NCBI RefSeq assembly: GCF_003851545.1
Contig: NZ_BHVX01000012.1
Span: 1 to 64,000, forward strand
DNA: 64,000 nt
Source of the DNA: Ralstonia sp. SET104
Lineage (GTDB): Bacteria > Pseudomonadota > Gammaproteobacteria > Burkholderiales > Burkholderiaceae
Direction: 5' to 3'
Position 1 is the stretch's first letter; each line of letters starts with the position of its first letter. Shown in pieces: positions 47,205 through 59,163 of the stretch. The position numbers and the translations under genes were made by a program. The notes under the pieces were generated by a model. It saw only the letters and a list, made by a program, of their open reading frames with translations, was not told where the DNA came from and did not search any database.

Positions 47205-47579
47205 TTACGGATTTGCGTACATCGGCTTGCTGTCGTTCAGATACAGCCAGCCTTTCACAATACGATACAGCATCCAGACGCCCAGAGCCCACAGCACGGC
47301 AAAGCCGATGAACGCCACAGGAATGAGCAAGACGCCGATCACACCCCACAGAACGCACCACCAGAACGAACGGATTTGCCATCGGAAGTGCGACTCATAC
47401 AGCGTGCCACGCACATCGTCGCGCTTAACGTAGCCGACAATGATGGCAATCAATGCAGTGATGCCGCCGGTCAGCCAAAAAATGGCGTAGAGGGCATACA
47501 GAATATGCGTCAGGCGCCGCAGTCCGGCCAAGCGCTCTGCGTCGTCTGTCACCACCACTGCCGCTCCGTATTTGTCCAC
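47205..47579 (-). CDS. DUF4870-like membrane protein
   Basis: A 124-residue protein with three membrane segments (LYALYAIFWLTGGITALIAI, RSFWWCVLWGVIGVLLIPVA, FIGFAVLWALGVWMLYRIV) and the polar loop YVKRDDVRGTLYESHFRWQI between the first two. This pattern fits the DUF4870 group of small membrane proteins of unknown role. Start is a GTG with GGGAGG four bases upstream; the open frame extends further but overlaps hisE. It is a regular passenger between hisE and tatA in related genomes as I recall. Confidence 0.7.
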   Translation of the reverse strand: MDKYGAAVVVTDDAERLAGLRRLTHILYALYAIFWLTGGITALIAIIVGYVKRDDVRGTLYESHFRWQIRSFWWCVLWGVIGVLLIPVAFIGFAVLWALGVWMLYRIVKGWLYLNDSKPMYANP

Positions 47580-47610
47580 GCTGCCTCCCTGCGACGATTC
47601 GTCACCGTGA

Positions 47611-47985
47611 TCAGTCGCCTGCCGCGTCGCGTGCCTGCGACTTGCGCAACGCCTTTTCCTCCAGACCCGAGAGCCCTTCGCGGCGCGCCAGTTCGTTGAC
47701 GACATCATCCGGCGTCAGGTCAAAGTGAGACAGCAGCACCATGGTGTGGAACCACAGATCGGCCACTTCGTAGACGACTTTGCTGCGTGCCTCCCCGGTC
47801 ATGCCGGCGGCGCGAGCGTCCTTGGCGGCCATGACCGTCTCGGTGGCCTCTTCGCCGATTTTCTTGAGGATGGCGTCGTCGCCCTTGTTGAACAGGCGGG
47901 CGATGTAGCTCTTTTCCGGATCGCCGCCATTGGCGAGCTTGCGGGATTCAAGCACCTCGCCCAGGCGGCGCAGGGTGTCACTCAT
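47611..47985 (-). CDS. hisE: phosphoribosyl-ATP pyrophosphatase
   Basis: A 124-residue MazG-like enzyme for step two of histidine synthesis, splitting pyrophosphate from PR-ATP. The metal-binding [12 protein letters not shown] and [13 protein letters not shown] segments are typical. It is separate from HisI, unlike the fused HisIE of E. coli, and overlaps hisI by eight bases. Confidence 0.95.
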   Translation of the reverse strand: MSDTLRRLGEVLESRKLANGGDPEKSYIARLFNKGDDAILKKIGEEATETVMAAKDARAAGMTGEARSKVVYEVADLWFHTMVLLSHFDLTPDDVVNELARREGLSGLEEKALRKSQARDAAGD

Positions 47986-48400
47986 GATTGTGGCCGGGCT
48001 TTCCGGCGTAAATATCGTCAGGATTCTTCAGGACGGGCTCAACAGTGTGCCAGTCGCCGTCTTCCACGTTGCCTTCGAACTTCTGGAAGAAGCATGCGTG
48101 GCGGCCAGTATGGCAGGCGATGCCGCCGACTTGTGTGACGCGGAGCAAGACTACGTCTTCGTCGCAGTCGAGGCGGATTTCATGCACCTTCTGAATGTGG
48201 CCGGACTCCTCGCCCTTGTGCCACAGGCGCTTGCGCGAGCGCGACCAGAACACGGCCTCGCCGGTTTCTACGGTCTTCTGCAGCGCCTCTCGGTTCATAA
48301 AGGCGAACATCAGGACGTCGTTGCTGCCCTGCTCCTGCACGATCACCGGCACCAGGCCGTTGTCGTCCCAGTGGACCTTGTTCAGCCACTTCTTGCTCAT
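47978..48400 (-). CDS. hisI: phosphoribosyl-AMP cyclohydrolase
   Basis: A 140-residue zinc enzyme that opens the purine ring of PR-AMP (step three of histidine synthesis). [45 protein letters not shown] and the Cys/His site [11 protein letters not shown] are present. ATG overlaps the hisF stop by four bases. Confidence 0.95.
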   Translation of the reverse strand: MSKKWLNKVHWDDNGLVPVIVQEQGSNDVLMFAFMNREALQKTVETGEAVFWSRSRKRLWHKGEESGHIQKVHEIRLDCDEDVVLLRVTQVGGIACHTGRHACFFQKFEGNVEDGDWHTVEPVLKNPDDIYAGKPGHNHE

Positions 48401-49173
48401 AGTCCAACCCGTACCGGAATGCCATGCTCTGCCATGAACTGCTTGGCCTGGCCGACGGTGTATTCGCCGTAGTGGAAGATGCTGGCGGCCAGCACCGCAT
48501 CGGCATGGCCTTGCTGGATGCCGTCTACCAGATGCTGCAGGTTGCCGACACCGCCCGAGGCAATGACCGGCACCGGTACGGCGTCCGACACGGCGCGCGT
48601 AAGTTCGAGGTCAAAGCCGGCCTTGGTGCCGTCACGATCCATGCTGGTGAGCAGGATTTCGCCGGCGCCGCGTTGCGCCATCTCGCGTGCCCACGCCACG
48701 GCGTCCAGGCCCGTGCCCTTGCGACCACCGTGCGTAAAGACCTCCCAGCGCGGCGCTTCGCCTTCGGCCGACACCTTCTTGGCGTCGATGGCCACGACGA
48801 TGCACTGTGCGCCATGACGGGCGCTGGCGTCCGACACCAGTTGCGGATTCGACACCGCCGACGAATTCATGCTGATCTTGTCTGCGCCGGCATTGAGCAG
48901 CCGGCGCACGTCTTCCAGCGCGCGCACGCCGCCACCGACCGTCAGCGGAATAAACACCTGCGACGCCACCGCTTCGATAATGTGCAGCATCAGGTCGCGC
49001 CCGTCGGACGTGGCCGTGATGTCGAGGAATGTGATTTCGTCAGCGCCCTGTTCATCGTAGCGGCGCGCGATTTCGACAGGGTCGCCCGCATCGCGCAACT
49101 CGACGAAGTTGACGCCCTTGACCACCCGGCCGTTGGTCACGTCCAGGCAGGGGATGATTCGTTTGGCTAGCAT
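48397..49173 (-). CDS. hisF: imidazole glycerol phosphate synthase subunit HisF
   Basis: The 258-residue cyclase subunit: a TIM barrel that uses ammonia from HisH to close the imidazole ring and release AICAR. Catalytic Asp residues sit in [16 protein letters not shown] and [15 protein letters not shown]; phosphate loops are VIASGGVGN and DAVLAAS. Works as a complex with HisH (50027-50680). A seven-base-pair hairpin lies in the gap to hisA. Confidence 0.96.
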   Translation of the reverse strand: MLAKRIIPCLDVTNGRVVKGVNFVELRDAGDPVEIARRYDEQGADEITFLDITATSDGRDLMLHIIEAVASQVFIPLTVGGGVRALEDVRRLLNAGADKISMNSSAVSNPQLVSDASARHGAQCIVVAIDAKKVSAEGEAPRWEVFTHGGRKGTGLDAVAWAREMAQRGAGEILLTSMDRDGTKAGFDLELTRAVSDAVPVPVIASGGVGNLQHLVDGIQQGHADAVLAASIFHYGEYTVGQAKQFMAEHGIPVRVGL

Positions 49174-49180
49174 GATGAGT

Positions 49181-49198
49181 CGGGTGCCACAGCACCCG
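49181..49198 (-). repeat. hairpin between hisA and hisF
   Basis: CGGGTGC pairs perfectly with GCACCCG across CACA in the 36-base gap between the hisA stop and the hisF ATG. No T run follows. It is the only sizeable gap with structure in an operon of otherwise overlapping genes. Confidence 0.45.
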
Positions 49199-49209
49199 TT
49201 GAGCGCAGC

Positions 49210-49953
49210 TTAGGCCGCGCCGAGTTTGTCCGCGAGGGCTTGTGCTTCCTTGAAGTTCAGGTCGCCTGAGTAGATGGCGCGACCGCAGATCACGCCCTCC
49301 ACGCCATGTTCCTCAACGGCGCACAGATGGTCGATGTCCTTCAGGTTGGACAGCCCGCCGCTGGCGATCACGGGAATCTTCACCGACTGTGCCAGCTTGA
49401 CGGTGGCATCGATGTTGATGCCCTGCAGCATGCCGTCGCGGCCGATGTCGGTGTAGATGATGGATTCGACGCCGTAGTCTTCGTACTTTTTGGCGAGGTC
49501 CACGACTTCGTGGCCCGAGAGCTTGCTCCAGCCGTCGGTCGCCACCTTGCCGTCCTTGGCATCGAGCCCGACGATGATGTGGCCGCCGAATGCCGTGCAT
49601 GCGTCTCGCAGAAAGCCCGGGTCCTTGACCGCCGCCGTACCGATGATGACGTACGACAGGCCGTCGTCGAGCCAACGCTCGATGGTGCCCAGATCGCGGA
49701 TGCCGCCGCCGAGTTGCACGGGAATCTCATCGCCCACCTCGGCGAGGATGGCCTTGACGGCCGCCTCGTTACGCGGCTTGCCCGCGAAAGCGCCATTCAG
49801 GTCGACAAGGTGCAAGCGGCGTGCACCCTGCTCGACCCAATGCCGCGCCATGGCAGCGGGGTCTTCCGAGAACACGGTGGCTTGATCCATATCGCCTTGC
49901 TTGAGGCGCACACACTGACCGTCCTTCAGGTCGATGGCCGGGATGAGCAGCAT
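49210..49953 (-). CDS. hisA: ProFAR isomerase HisA
   Basis: A 247-residue TIM barrel that converts ProFAR to PRFAR (step four). [18 protein letters not shown] carries the first catalytic Asp and [16 protein letters not shown] the second; phosphate loops are QLGGGIRDL and VIASGGLSN. Fits the HisA/HisF half-barrel duplication. It follows hisH after 73 bases. Confidence 0.96.
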   Translation of the reverse strand: MLLIPAIDLKDGQCVRLKQGDMDQATVFSEDPAAMARHWVEQGARRLHLVDLNGAFAGKPRNEAAVKAILAEVGDEIPVQLGGGIRDLGTIERWLDDGLSYVIIGTAAVKDPGFLRDACTAFGGHIIVGLDAKDGKVATDGWSKLSGHEVVDLAKKYEDYGVESIIYTDIGRDGMLQGINIDATVKLAQSVKIPVIASGGLSNLKDIDHLCAVEEHGVEGVICGRAIYSGDLNFKEAQALADKLGAA

Positions 49954-50026
49954 AGTCGTAACGACAAAGTTGAGGGGGTGGGGTTAAACGGGAAAAAAGG
50001 GATTCGGTTGCGACTGTGAGGCCGGT

Positions 50027-50680
50027 TCACGGATTCCAGTGCACGAAGTTCCGGTAGATCTGCAGGCCGGATTGGGCACTTTTTTCCGGGTGAAACTGTG
50101 TTGCAAAAATATTATCCCGGGCGATGGCGCAGGTAAACCGCACGCCGTATTCGGTCTCTCCGACCGATTCATCGGCATTGGTGGGCCGAGCGTAGTAGCT
50201 GTGCACGAAATAAAAATAAGCGCCTTCCTGCACTCCGGCCCACAACGCGTGGGCGCGGCTCTGGTGCACGCGGTTCCAGCCCATCTGAGGCACTTTGTAC
50301 CGTGAGCCGTCCGGCTGCAACTGGCCGTCCAGATCAAAGCGGACGACTTCACCGCCGATCAGGCCGAGGCCCTGAGTATATTGCTGGCCAACACGCGCCT
50401 CTGTGCTGCGCTCGAGCATCATCTGCTCGCCAACGCACACGCCGAGCATCGGTTTGGTGCGCGATGCCTCCAGCACCGCTTCGCGCAGGCCGGATTGGTC
50501 AAACGCGGCCATGCAGTCGGGCATGGCGCCCTGCCCCGGCAGCACCACACGGTCTGCGGCGCGGATCTCGTCGGCTTGCGCACTGATGCGCACATCGGCC
50601 TCCGGAGCAACGGCCATCAGGGCTTGCGCTACCGAGCGCAGGTTGCCCATGCCGTAATCGACGATTGCGATCTTAGTCAT
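50027..50680 (-). CDS. hisH: imidazole glycerol phosphate synthase subunit HisH
   Basis: The 217-residue class I glutamine amidotransferase that feeds ammonia to HisF. It starts [14 protein letters not shown], the nucleophile Cys is in [12 protein letters not shown], and His/Glu are in [10 protein letters not shown]. All triad members are present. It starts eight bases after the end of marC. Confidence 0.95.
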   Translation of the reverse strand: MTKIAIVDYGMGNLRSVAQALMAVAPEADVRISAQADEIRAADRVVLPGQGAMPDCMAAFDQSGLREAVLEASRTKPMLGVCVGEQMMLERSTEARVGQQYTQGLGLIGGEVVRFDLDGQLQPDGSRYKVPQMGWNRVHQSRAHALWAGVQEGAYFYFVHSYYARPTNADESVGETEYGVRFTCAIARDNIFATQFHPEKSAQSGLQIYRNFVHWNP

Positions 50681-50688
50681 GACTTAAC

Positions 50689-51312
50689 TTAGGCCCTGAG
50701 TACGGGCAACAGGGTTTTCAACCCATCAACAATGAATTCCACGGCCAGCGCCGCCAGGATCAAACCCATCAACCGCGTACCAACGTTGATGCCGGTACGG
50801 CCGATCACACGGGCAATCGGTTCGGCCGCGCGCAACACGATCCAGACCACGCCCGCGATTGCCACGCCCACACCGGCCAAGAGCAGCAACTCCCACCAGT
50901 GGCGCGTCTTGCCCGCATACACGATCACGGTGCTGATCGAGCCCGGGCCCGTGAGCAGCGGGATCGCCAATGGCACGACGGCAATGCTGGCCTTGGCACC
51001 CGCCTCATCCTCTTCTTCGGGCGTGGCGTTGGTGCGGCTGGTCTGCGCGTTCAGCATGTTCAGCGCGATCATGATCATGATGATCCCGCCGCCCACCTGC
51101 AACGAACCGACCGAAAACCCAAAAAAACCGATGATCTGCTCGCCCAGCAACGCGGACAGGCCAATCACGATCGCCACCGAAATCGACGCGACCTTGATCG
51201 TGCGCCGCTTCTCTTCATCCGTCTGGCTCTCGGTCAGGCTGATGAAGAACGGGATCGCGCCGATCGGGTTGATCAGCGCGAGCAGCGAGAAGAAGCTCTT
51301 GGTCAGATCCAT
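50689..51312 (-). CDS. MarC-family integral membrane protein
   Basis: A 207-residue, six-helix membrane protein of the MarC/UPF0056 family: FFSLLALINPIGAIPFFISL at the N terminus and IAVVPLAIPLLTGPGSISTV in the middle. Once linked to antibiotic resistance, the family's real transport substrate is unknown. It sits inside the his operon between hisB and hisH with tight spacing, so it must be co-expressed with histidine enzymes. Start is the ATG giving MDLTKSFF; earlier open codons lack family match. Confidence 0.88.
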   Translation of the reverse strand: MDLTKSFFSLLALINPIGAIPFFISLTESQTDEEKRRTIKVASISVAIVIGLSALLGEQIIGFFGFSVGSLQVGGGIIMIMIALNMLNAQTSRTNATPEEEDEAGAKASIAVVPLAIPLLTGPGSISTVIVYAGKTRHWWELLLLAGVGVAIAGVVWIVLRAAEPIARVIGRTGINVGTRLMGLILAALAVEFIVDGLKTLLPVLRA

Positions 51313-51367
51313 CGGATCGGTGGCCGTTTTCGGAGTCGGGTAGGCGCGGCCAGGCCGGCGCAGCGAT

Positions 51368-51970
51368 TTACAGCGCGCCCTTGGTCGAAGGAATCGTGCC
51401 GGCGGCACGCGGATCGATCTCGACCGCCATGCGCAGCGCGCGGCCAAAGGCCTTGAAGACGGTTTCAATCTGGTGATGCGCGTTGACACCGCGCAGGTTG
51501 TCGATATGCAGCGTCACGCCGGCATGGTTGACGAACCCGCGGAAGAATTCGATGGACAGATCCACGTCAAAGCTGCCGACGCGCGCACGCGTGAACGGCA
51601 CGTGGAACTCCAGACCCGGGCGGCCGGAGAAGTCGATCACGACGCGCGACAGGGCTTCGTCCAGCGGGACGTAGCTGTGGCCGTAGCGCACGATGCCCTT
51701 CTTGTCGCCGATAGCCTTGGCAACGGCCTGGCCGAACGTGATGCCGACGTCTTCCACGGTATGGTGGTCGTCGATATGGGTGTCGCCGGTGGCCGAGACG
51801 TCAAGGTCGACCATGCCATGACGGGCGATCTGGTCGAGCATGTGGTCGAGGAAGGGAACGCCGGTATTCAGCGTCTGCTTGCCCGTGCCGTCCAAATCAA
51901 GGGCGACGCGGATCTGCGTTTCAGAGGTATTGCGAGTGACCTCAGCGCGACGACTGGTGGGGCGGCTCAT
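51368..51970 (-). CDS. hisB: imidazoleglycerol-phosphate dehydratase
   Basis: A 200-residue monofunctional IGP dehydratase (no phosphatase domain, unlike E. coli HisB). Metal-binding His clusters are [15 protein letters not shown] and [27 protein letters not shown] is also conserved. ATG overlaps the hisC stop by four bases. Confidence 0.96.
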   Translation of the reverse strand: MSRPTSRRAEVTRNTSETQIRVALDLDGTGKQTLNTGVPFLDHMLDQIARHGMVDLDVSATGDTHIDDHHTVEDVGITFGQAVAKAIGDKKGIVRYGHSYVPLDEALSRVVIDFSGRPGLEFHVPFTRARVGSFDVDLSIEFFRGFVNHAGVTLHIDNLRGVNAHHQIETVFKAFGRALRMAVEIDPRAAGTIPSTKGAL

Positions 51971-53094
51971 GGGGCTTCCTGCAGCGATGCGGCAAAGGCA
52001 TCGAGAAATTGCGCATTTTCTTCGGGATTGCTGACCGTCACGCGCAGACAGTTGGCCAGCAACGGGTGCATTTTACTGACGTTTTTAATAAGAATCCGCC
52101 GATTGAGCAGACGCTCGAACAAGCGCGCTGCATCGGGTACGCGCAGCAGGATGAAGTTCGCCGCGCTTGGGAACACCGTCACGCCCGGCTGAGCGGACAG
52201 CGCATCGATCAACTTGGTGCGTTCTTCACGCAGGGTCGCTGCCTGGGCATCAAGCACATCGACGTGTTCGAGCATGAACTGGGCGGTGGCCTCGGTCAGC
52301 ACATTCACGTTGTACGGCGGGCGCACCTTGTCCAGCTCGGCGATCCACTTGGGGTGGCCGGCCACGTAGCCAAGGCGAATGCCCGCCAAGCCGAGCTTGG
52401 AGACCGTGCGCATCACGAGCAGGTGATCGAAGTCCGGCAAACGCGGCATCCAACTGTGCTGCGCGAACGGCTGGTAGGCTTCGTCGACCACCACCAGGCT
52501 CTGACACACCGGACCGCGGGCGGCGCGGATGACGGCATCCATATCGGCCGCGTCGAACAGGTTGCCGGTCGGGTTGTTCGGATACGCCAGATAGATCACG
52601 GCGGGCTGATGCTCAGCCATGGCCGCCAGCATCGCTTCGCGGTCGAGCGTCAGGTCGGCCTTGAGCGGCACGCCGACGAAGTTCAGGCCCAGCAACTGCG
52701 CCGACATCGCGTACATCACGAAGCCCGGCAGCGGCGCCAGCACGGTCGCCCCTGGCTTGGCCGCAGCGATGGCGATCAGGCTGATGATTTCGTCCGAACC
52801 GTTGCCCAGCAGCACCTCGGCGCCAGCCGGCACATGCATCACGCGCTTGAGTTGGGCCTTGAGCGCGTCGGCGGTCGGTACCGGGTAGCGGTTGAGCGCC
52901 ACGTCGGCCAGGCGCTTGCCCAGCGCGTCGCGCAGCATCGCTGGCAGCGAGTAGGGGTTCTCCATCGCGTCCAGCTTGACCATGCCGGTCGCGTCGGGCA
53001 CGTGGTAGGCGCCCATGGCGCGTACGTCGTCGCGCACGATGCGGGCGAGCAGGTGGTCAAGCGAAGGCTGGGCTGGAGCGGCGGCGGCGGTCAT
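51967..53094 (-). CDS. hisC: histidinol-phosphate aminotransferase
   Basis: A 375-residue PLP aminotransferase of fold type I. The PLP Lys is in [39 protein letters not shown] and [10 protein letters not shown] line the cofactor site. It converts imidazole acetol phosphate to histidinol phosphate with glutamate as donor. It lies 16 bases after hisD. Confidence 0.95.
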   Translation of the reverse strand: MTAAAAPAQPSLDHLLARIVRDDVRAMGAYHVPDATGMVKLDAMENPYSLPAMLRDALGKRLADVALNRYPVPTADALKAQLKRVMHVPAGAEVLLGNGSDEIISLIAIAAAKPGATVLAPLPGFVMYAMSAQLLGLNFVGVPLKADLTLDREAMLAAMAEHQPAVIYLAYPNNPTGNLFDAADMDAVIRAARGPVCQSLVVVDEAYQPFAQHSWMPRLPDFDHLLVMRTVSKLGLAGIRLGYVAGHPKWIAELDKVRPPYNVNVLTEATAQFMLEHVDVLDAQAATLREERTKLIDALSAQPGVTVFPSAANFILLRVPDAARLFERLLNRRILIKNVSKMHPLLANCLRVTVSNPEENAQFLDAFAASLQEAP

Positions 53095-53110
53095 TGTGAT
53101 GCTGCAGGCG

Positions 53111-54436
53111 TTATTCGGACTTGGGGGTCAGGCGATATTCAGCGCTGCGGGCATGCGCCTGCAGGCCTTCGCCGTAGGCGAGTTCGGCGGCGATCTCGCC
53201 CAGCATCTGCGCGCCGGCTTCGCTCACCTCGATCAGGCTCGACCGCTTGATGAAGTCGTACACACCCAGCGGCGACGAGAAGCGCGCCGTGCGCGAGGTC
53301 GGCAGCACATGGTTCGGGCCGGCACAGTAGTCGCCCAGCGATTCGCTGGTGTACTTGCCCAGGAAGATCGCGCCCGCGTGGCGGATGCGTTCGGCCCACT
53401 GGCGCGGGTTCTCAGTGGAAATCTCCAGGTGCTCGGGGGCGATGTCGTTGGCGATCTCGCACGCCTCTTCCATGTCACGCACCTTGACCAGCGCACCACG
53501 GCCCGACAGCGATTCGGCAATCACGTTCTTGCGCGGCATCTCTTCGAGCTGGCGATTGATGCTGGCTTCCACCTGCGCGATGAATTCCGCGCTCGGGCAC
53601 AGCAGGATCGACTGCGCGAGCTCGTCGTGCTCGGCCTGCGAGAACAGATCCATCGCCACCCAGTCCGGGTCGGTTGTGCCATCGCAGATGACGAGGATTT
53701 CCGACGGCCCGGCAATCATGTCGATACCGACCGTGCCGAACACGCGACGCTTGGCAGCCGCCACGTAGGCGTTGCCCGGACCGACGATCTTGTCGACGGC
53801 AGGCACGGTGTCGGTGCCATAAGCCAGCGCACCGACAGCCTGCGCACCACCGATGGTGAACACGCGGTCCACCCCGGCAATGCACGCAGCAGCCAGCACC
53901 AGCTCATTGCGCACGCCGCCCGGCGTGGGCACCACCATGATGATTTCCTTGACACCGGCCACGCGTGCCGGAATCGCGTTCATCAGCACCGAAGACGGGT
54001 ACGCCGCCTTGCCGCCGGGCACGTAGATGCCGACGCGATCGAGCGGCGTGACCTTCTGGCCAAGCACCGTGCCATCGGCTTCGGCGTATTCCCAGCTGTG
54101 CGTGCCGCACTCGATCTTCTGCTTCTCGTGATAGGCGCGCACGCGAGCCGCGGCCGCCTCCAGTGCCGCGCGGCGCTTGGGCTCCAGGCCGTCCAGCGCG
54201 GCTTGCAGGGTGGCCGGCGACAGTTCCAGCGCAGCTACGCTGTCCGCCTCGATGCGATCGAAGCGACGCGTGGCCTCCAGCACGGCAGCATCGCCGCGGG
54301 CTTTCACGTCGGCCAGTATCTGCGCGGCAGCACGATCGATGGCTTCGTCTTCGCTCGCCTCGAAAGCGAGCACCTGGCGCAGTTGCGCCGCGAATCCGGC
54401 TTCGGCCGAATCCAGCTTACGGATGGTCAGGCTCAT
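53111..54436 (-). CDS. hisD: histidinol dehydrogenase
   Basis: A 441-residue zinc- and NAD-dependent enzyme for the last two oxidations to histidine. The signature region [29 protein letters not shown] and the zinc-site GPNHVLPT are seen. Start is ATG 54436, which overlaps the hisG stop by four bases; eleven more codons are open upstream but would lengthen the overlap. Confidence 0.96.
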   Translation of the reverse strand: MSLTIRKLDSAEAGFAAQLRQVLAFEASEDEAIDRAAAQILADVKARGDAAVLEATRRFDRIEADSVAALELSPATLQAALDGLEPKRRAALEAAAARVRAYHEKQKIECGTHSWEYAEADGTVLGQKVTPLDRVGIYVPGGKAAYPSSVLMNAIPARVAGVKEIIMVVPTPGGVRNELVLAAACIAGVDRVFTIGGAQAVGALAYGTDTVPAVDKIVGPGNAYVAAAKRRVFGTVGIDMIAGPSEILVICDGTTDPDWVAMDLFSQAEHDELAQSILLCPSAEFIAQVEASINRQLEEMPRKNVIAESLSGRGALVKVRDMEEACEIANDIAPEHLEISTENPRQWAERIRHAGAIFLGKYTSESLGDYCAGPNHVLPTSRTARFSSPLGVYDFIKRSSLIEVSEAGAQMLGEIAAELAYGEGLQAHARSAEYRLTPKSE

Positions 54437-55122
54437 GCGGGTTCCCCGGCGCGCTCGCTCTTGGCGCAAGCGCGCTCGAAAGCGTCGAGAATCGGTGCCA
54501 GCCGCTCGCGCTTGAGCTTCAGCGCAGCCTGGTTGACAACCAGCCGGGACGAGATCTGCACGATCTCCTCCACCTCGACGAGGTTGTTCGCGCGCAGCGT
54601 GCCGCCGGTGCTGACCAGATCAACGATGGCATCAGCCAGGCCCACCAGCGGGCCCAACTCCATCGAGCCGTACAGCTTGATCAGGTCGACGTGCACGCCC
54701 TTCTTGGCAAAGTGTTCGCGCGCGGTGTTCAGATACTTCGTCGCCACCGACAGGCGCGCGCCCTGGCGCACCGCATTGGCGTAGTCGAAGCCCTTGGGCA
54801 CCGCCACCGACATGCGGCAGCGGGCGATGTTCAGATCAATGGGCGCATACAGGCCTGCCATGCCGTGCTCCATCAGCACGTCGCGGCCGGCCACGCCAAA
54901 ATCCGCCGCGCCGTACTGCACGTACGTCGGCACGTCAGAGGCGCGCACGATGATCACGCGCAGCGCCGGGTCCGACGTGGGCAGGATCAGCTTGCGCGAA
55001 GTTTCCGGATCCTCGGTCACCTCGATGCCGGCGGCCTTCAGGAGCGGCAGCGTCTCTTCAAAGATGCGGCCCTTGGAGAGCGCCAGCGTGAGCTGATTGG
55101 AAGCGGACTGGAGTGCGTTCAT
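54433..55122 (-). CDS. hisG: ATP phosphoribosyltransferase, short form
   Basis: The 229-residue short form of HisG, which condenses ATP with PRPP, the first step of histidine synthesis. [18 protein letters not shown], the PRPP loop region [18 protein letters not shown] and [11 protein letters not shown] are conserved. The C-terminal feedback domain of the long form is absent, so it should need the regulatory subunit HisZ, which is not encoded in this window. First his gene, 19 bases after murA. Confidence 0.94.
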   Translation of the reverse strand: MNALQSASNQLTLALSKGRIFEETLPLLKAAGIEVTEDPETSRKLILPTSDPALRVIIVRASDVPTYVQYGAADFGVAGRDVLMEHGMAGLYAPIDLNIARCRMSVAVPKGFDYANAVRQGARLSVATKYLNTAREHFAKKGVHVDLIKLYGSMELGPLVGLADAIVDLVSTGGTLRANNLVEVEEIVQISSRLVVNQAALKLKRERLAPILDAFERACAKSERAGEPA

Positions 55123-55141
55123 GGCCTGCTTGTTCCTTACC

Positions 55142-56727
<1,586 letters not shown>

Positions 56728-56785
56728 GGCCTTCCCTCTCCTGCAAAACGTTAGGGTAGTGCGTCGCGGTTGTTTTATTGACGCA

Positions 56786-57574
56786 TCAATGGCGCAGCTT
56801 GTAGCCCGTGCGCAGCATCTGCAGGGCAATCCCCCCCACCACGACCAGCGCGATCAGCATCACGCCGAGGCTCGTCGCCACCGGCACATCGGACACGCCG
56901 AAGAAGCCGTAGCGGAAGCCGTCGATCATGTAGAAGAACGGGTTGGCGTGGGACACCGCCTGCCAGAACGGCGGCAGCGAATGGATCGAGTAGAACACGC
57001 CCGCCAGGAAAGTGGCCGGCACGATCAGAAAATTCTGGAACGCCGCGAGCTGGTCAAACTTCTCAGCCCAAATGCCGGCGATCAAGCCCAGCGTACCGAG
57101 CACACTTGCGCCCAACACGGCAAACACGATGATCCACAGCGGCTGTGCAAAGTGCAGATGCGCGAACAGGGTCGTCACCACCAGCACGCCCGTGCCGACG
57201 GCCAGACCGCGGATGATGGAAGCGCCTACGTAAGCGCCAAACATCTCCCAGTGCGACAGCGGCGGCAGCATGATGAACACCAGGTTGCCGGTAATTTTCG
57301 ACTGGATGAGCGACGACGAGCTGTTCGCAAACGCGTTCTGCAGCACGCTCATCATCACCAGACCGGGCACCAGGAAGGCGGTGTAGCTCAGTTGATCGAA
57401 CACCTTCACGCGGTCTTCCAGCACGTGGCCGAAAATCAGCAGATACAGCAACGCGGTCAGCACCGGCGCGGCCACGGTCTGGAAGCTCACCTTCCAGAAG
57501 CGCAGCACTTCCTTGTACAGCAGCGTGCGGAACCCGGTCCAGCGGCCGGGGAGACTTTCAGGAATGGCACTCAT
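56786..57574 (-). CDS. ABC-2 type exporter permease (YadH-like)
   Basis: A 262-residue membrane protein with six helices of the ABC-2 family: GFRTLLYKEVLRFWKVSFQT at the N terminus, then ALLYLLIFG, LVPGLVMMSVLQNAFANSSS and GVFYSIHSLPPFWQAVSHANP with the typical PxxWQ-like loop. Works with the ATPase encoded just upstream (overlap four bases). The cargo is unknown. The pair usually lies beside mla genes. Confidence 0.9.
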   Translation of the reverse strand: MSAIPESLPGRWTGFRTLLYKEVLRFWKVSFQTVAAPVLTALLYLLIFGHVLEDRVKVFDQLSYTAFLVPGLVMMSVLQNAFANSSSSLIQSKITGNLVFIMLPPLSHWEMFGAYVGASIIRGLAVGTGVLVVTTLFAHLHFAQPLWIIVFAVLGASVLGTLGLIAGIWAEKFDQLAAFQNFLIVPATFLAGVFYSIHSLPPFWQAVSHANPFFYMIDGFRYGFFGVSDVPVATSLGVMLIALVVVGGIALQMLRTGYKLRH

Positions 57575-58536
57575 GCTGCAGGCTCCAGCGCAGAATCAGG
57601 AATCGCAGGCGTCTGCGAGCCAGCGGGAAGCCCGCCCTCGCGGCGCATGATCTGTACGAACACATCTTCCAGATCGGCCTTGGCGACTTCCATGTCGTCG
57701 AATTCGCAGCCAGCCAGGCGGCAGGTGGAGAGAATCTGCTCGACCTCGCCGTAACCCGACAGGCGCAAACGCACGCCGCGCTCGCCGTGGTTGCCCGGCA
57801 GGCGCAGCGCTTCGAGTGACGCGGGCAGCGCACCCTGCGAGAAGCTCAGCACAAGCTGCAACCCCGCAAATTGCGACAACAGATTGGCCGTGCGGTCCAG
57901 TGCCACCACCTCGCCAAACTTGAGCATGGCGATGCGATCGCACAAGGATTCGGCCTCTTCCAAATAGTGCGTGGTCAGCACGACGGTGTGGCCCTCGCGG
58001 TTCAGGCGCGAAATGAATTTCCACAGCGTCTGGCGCAGCTCAACGTCCACACCGGCGGTCGGTTCGTCCAGCACGATCACCGGCGGGCGGTGTACCAATG
58101 CCTGCGCCACCAGCACGCGACGCTTCATGCCGCCCGAGAGCGCGCGCATGTTGGCATCAGCCTTGCTGGTGAGGTCCAGGTTGGCCATGACCTCGTCGAT
58201 CCAGTCGTCATTGTTGGTCAGGCCGAAATAGCCCGACTGCAGGCGCAGCGTTTCACGCACCGTGAAGAACGGATCGAACACCAGCTCTTGCGGCACCACG
58301 CCAAGCTTGCGGCGCGCAGTGCGGTAATCGGAAACAACGTCGTGGCCGAGCACGCGCACGCTGCCGGAATCGGCACGATTCAGGCCCGCGAGAATGGAGA
58401 TCAGCGTGGTTTTGCCCGCGCCGTTGGGGCCCAGCAGGCCGAAAAACTCGCCCTGCTCGACAGACAGGCTCACGCCCTTGAGCGCTTGCAACGACTTGTA
58501 GCGCTTGCGGACGTCAGCGATTTCGATGGCTTTCAT
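57571..58536 (-). CDS. ABC-2 type exporter ATP-binding protein (YadG-like)
   Basis: A 321-residue ATPase: Walker A LLGPNGAGKTTLISILAG, signature LSGGMKRRVLVAQAL, Walker B VIVLDEPTAGVD and switch His in VVLTTHYLEEAESL. The C-terminal 80 residues are an extension common in this subfamily. Start is ATG 58536; a TTG three codons earlier is also possible. Overlaps the permease gene by four bases. Confidence 0.92.
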   Translation of the reverse strand: MKAIEIADVRKRYKSLQALKGVSLSVEQGEFFGLLGPNGAGKTTLISILAGLNRADSGSVRVLGHDVVSDYRTARRKLGVVPQELVFDPFFTVRETLRLQSGYFGLTNNDDWIDEVMANLDLTSKADANMRALSGGMKRRVLVAQALVHRPPVIVLDEPTAGVDVELRQTLWKFISRLNREGHTVVLTTHYLEEAESLCDRIAMLKFGEVVALDRTANLLSQFAGLQLVLSFSQGALPASLEALRLPGNHGERGVRLRLSGYGEVEQILSTCRLAGCEFDDMEVAKADLEDVFVQIMRREGGLPAGSQTPAIPDSALEPAA

Positions 58537-58777
58537 GGCCGACAAAGTGAACTACTCTGCGCATCGCGTGACTGCCAATCGACATGATCAGCGCGGTCTT
58601 GGACGCCGCACGCGGCGGCAGCAGAGCGACAAACCGGGGATTATAGGGGAACTGCACCAACAGACGACGGGACTGCTTGCGGCGTCGCACCGAGGGTGCC
58701 AGAAGCGCGCGCGGCGCCCCGGCCGGAGCGCGGCATCGCGATGTTGGGGAAACCACCCCGCAGCACCGGACGCCGCC

Positions 58778-59089
58778 TCAATGTCGTGCGTGATGGTGTT
58801 CTGCGGTGGCCGGCGCAATGGCCAGCAGGGATTCCACGCCGTACAGCGTGGCAAGGTTGGACAGCGCCTGCGGCGCGCCTGTGATATCGAGCGCGATACC
58901 GGCATCCTGCGCCGTGCGCTGCCACGATAGCAGCAGTGCCAGCGCAGACGAATCGACCTGCGACAAGCCGGCGCAATCGACGTGCAACGCGGCAAGACCA
59001 GCTTCGCGCGCTTGGCCAAGCTGCGCCTCGCCCTCGCGCAGAACGCGCGACGCTTCGAGCTGGGTCAGCGGGCCGGACAAGGTCAACAT
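58778..59089 (-). CDS. mlaB: MlaB-like STAS-domain protein
   Basis: A 103-residue STAS domain (GLAALHVDCAGLSQVDSSALALL includes the conserved S-x-G/S-L-A-like loop with DSSALALL). MlaB binds the MlaF ATPase and is needed for stable MlaFEDB lipid transport complexes. Its ATG lies just after an intrinsic terminator that follows mlaC, so its expression may be lower than, or separate from, mlaFEDAC. Confidence 0.88.
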   Translation of the reverse strand: MLTLSGPLTQLEASRVLREGEAQLGQAREAGLAALHVDCAGLSQVDSSALALLLSWQRTAQDAGIALDITGAPQALSNLATLYGVESLLAIAPATAEHHHARH

Positions 59090-59107
59090 GGCGAAGATGA
59101 ATGCGTC

Positions 59108-59140
59108 AGAAAAAGAAACAGCGGTCAGAGTTGACCGCTG
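59108..59140 (-). terminator. intrinsic terminator between mlaC and mlaB
   Basis: A perfect nine-base-pair stem (CAGCGGTCA, 59119-59127; TGACCGCTG, 59132-59140) with a four-base loop. On the minus strand it is followed by TTTCTTTTTC. It lies 23 bases after the mlaC stop and ends 19 bases before the mlaB ATG. Confidence 0.82.
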
Positions 59141-59163
59141 CGGTGATTCTACCGGAAGGCCGC

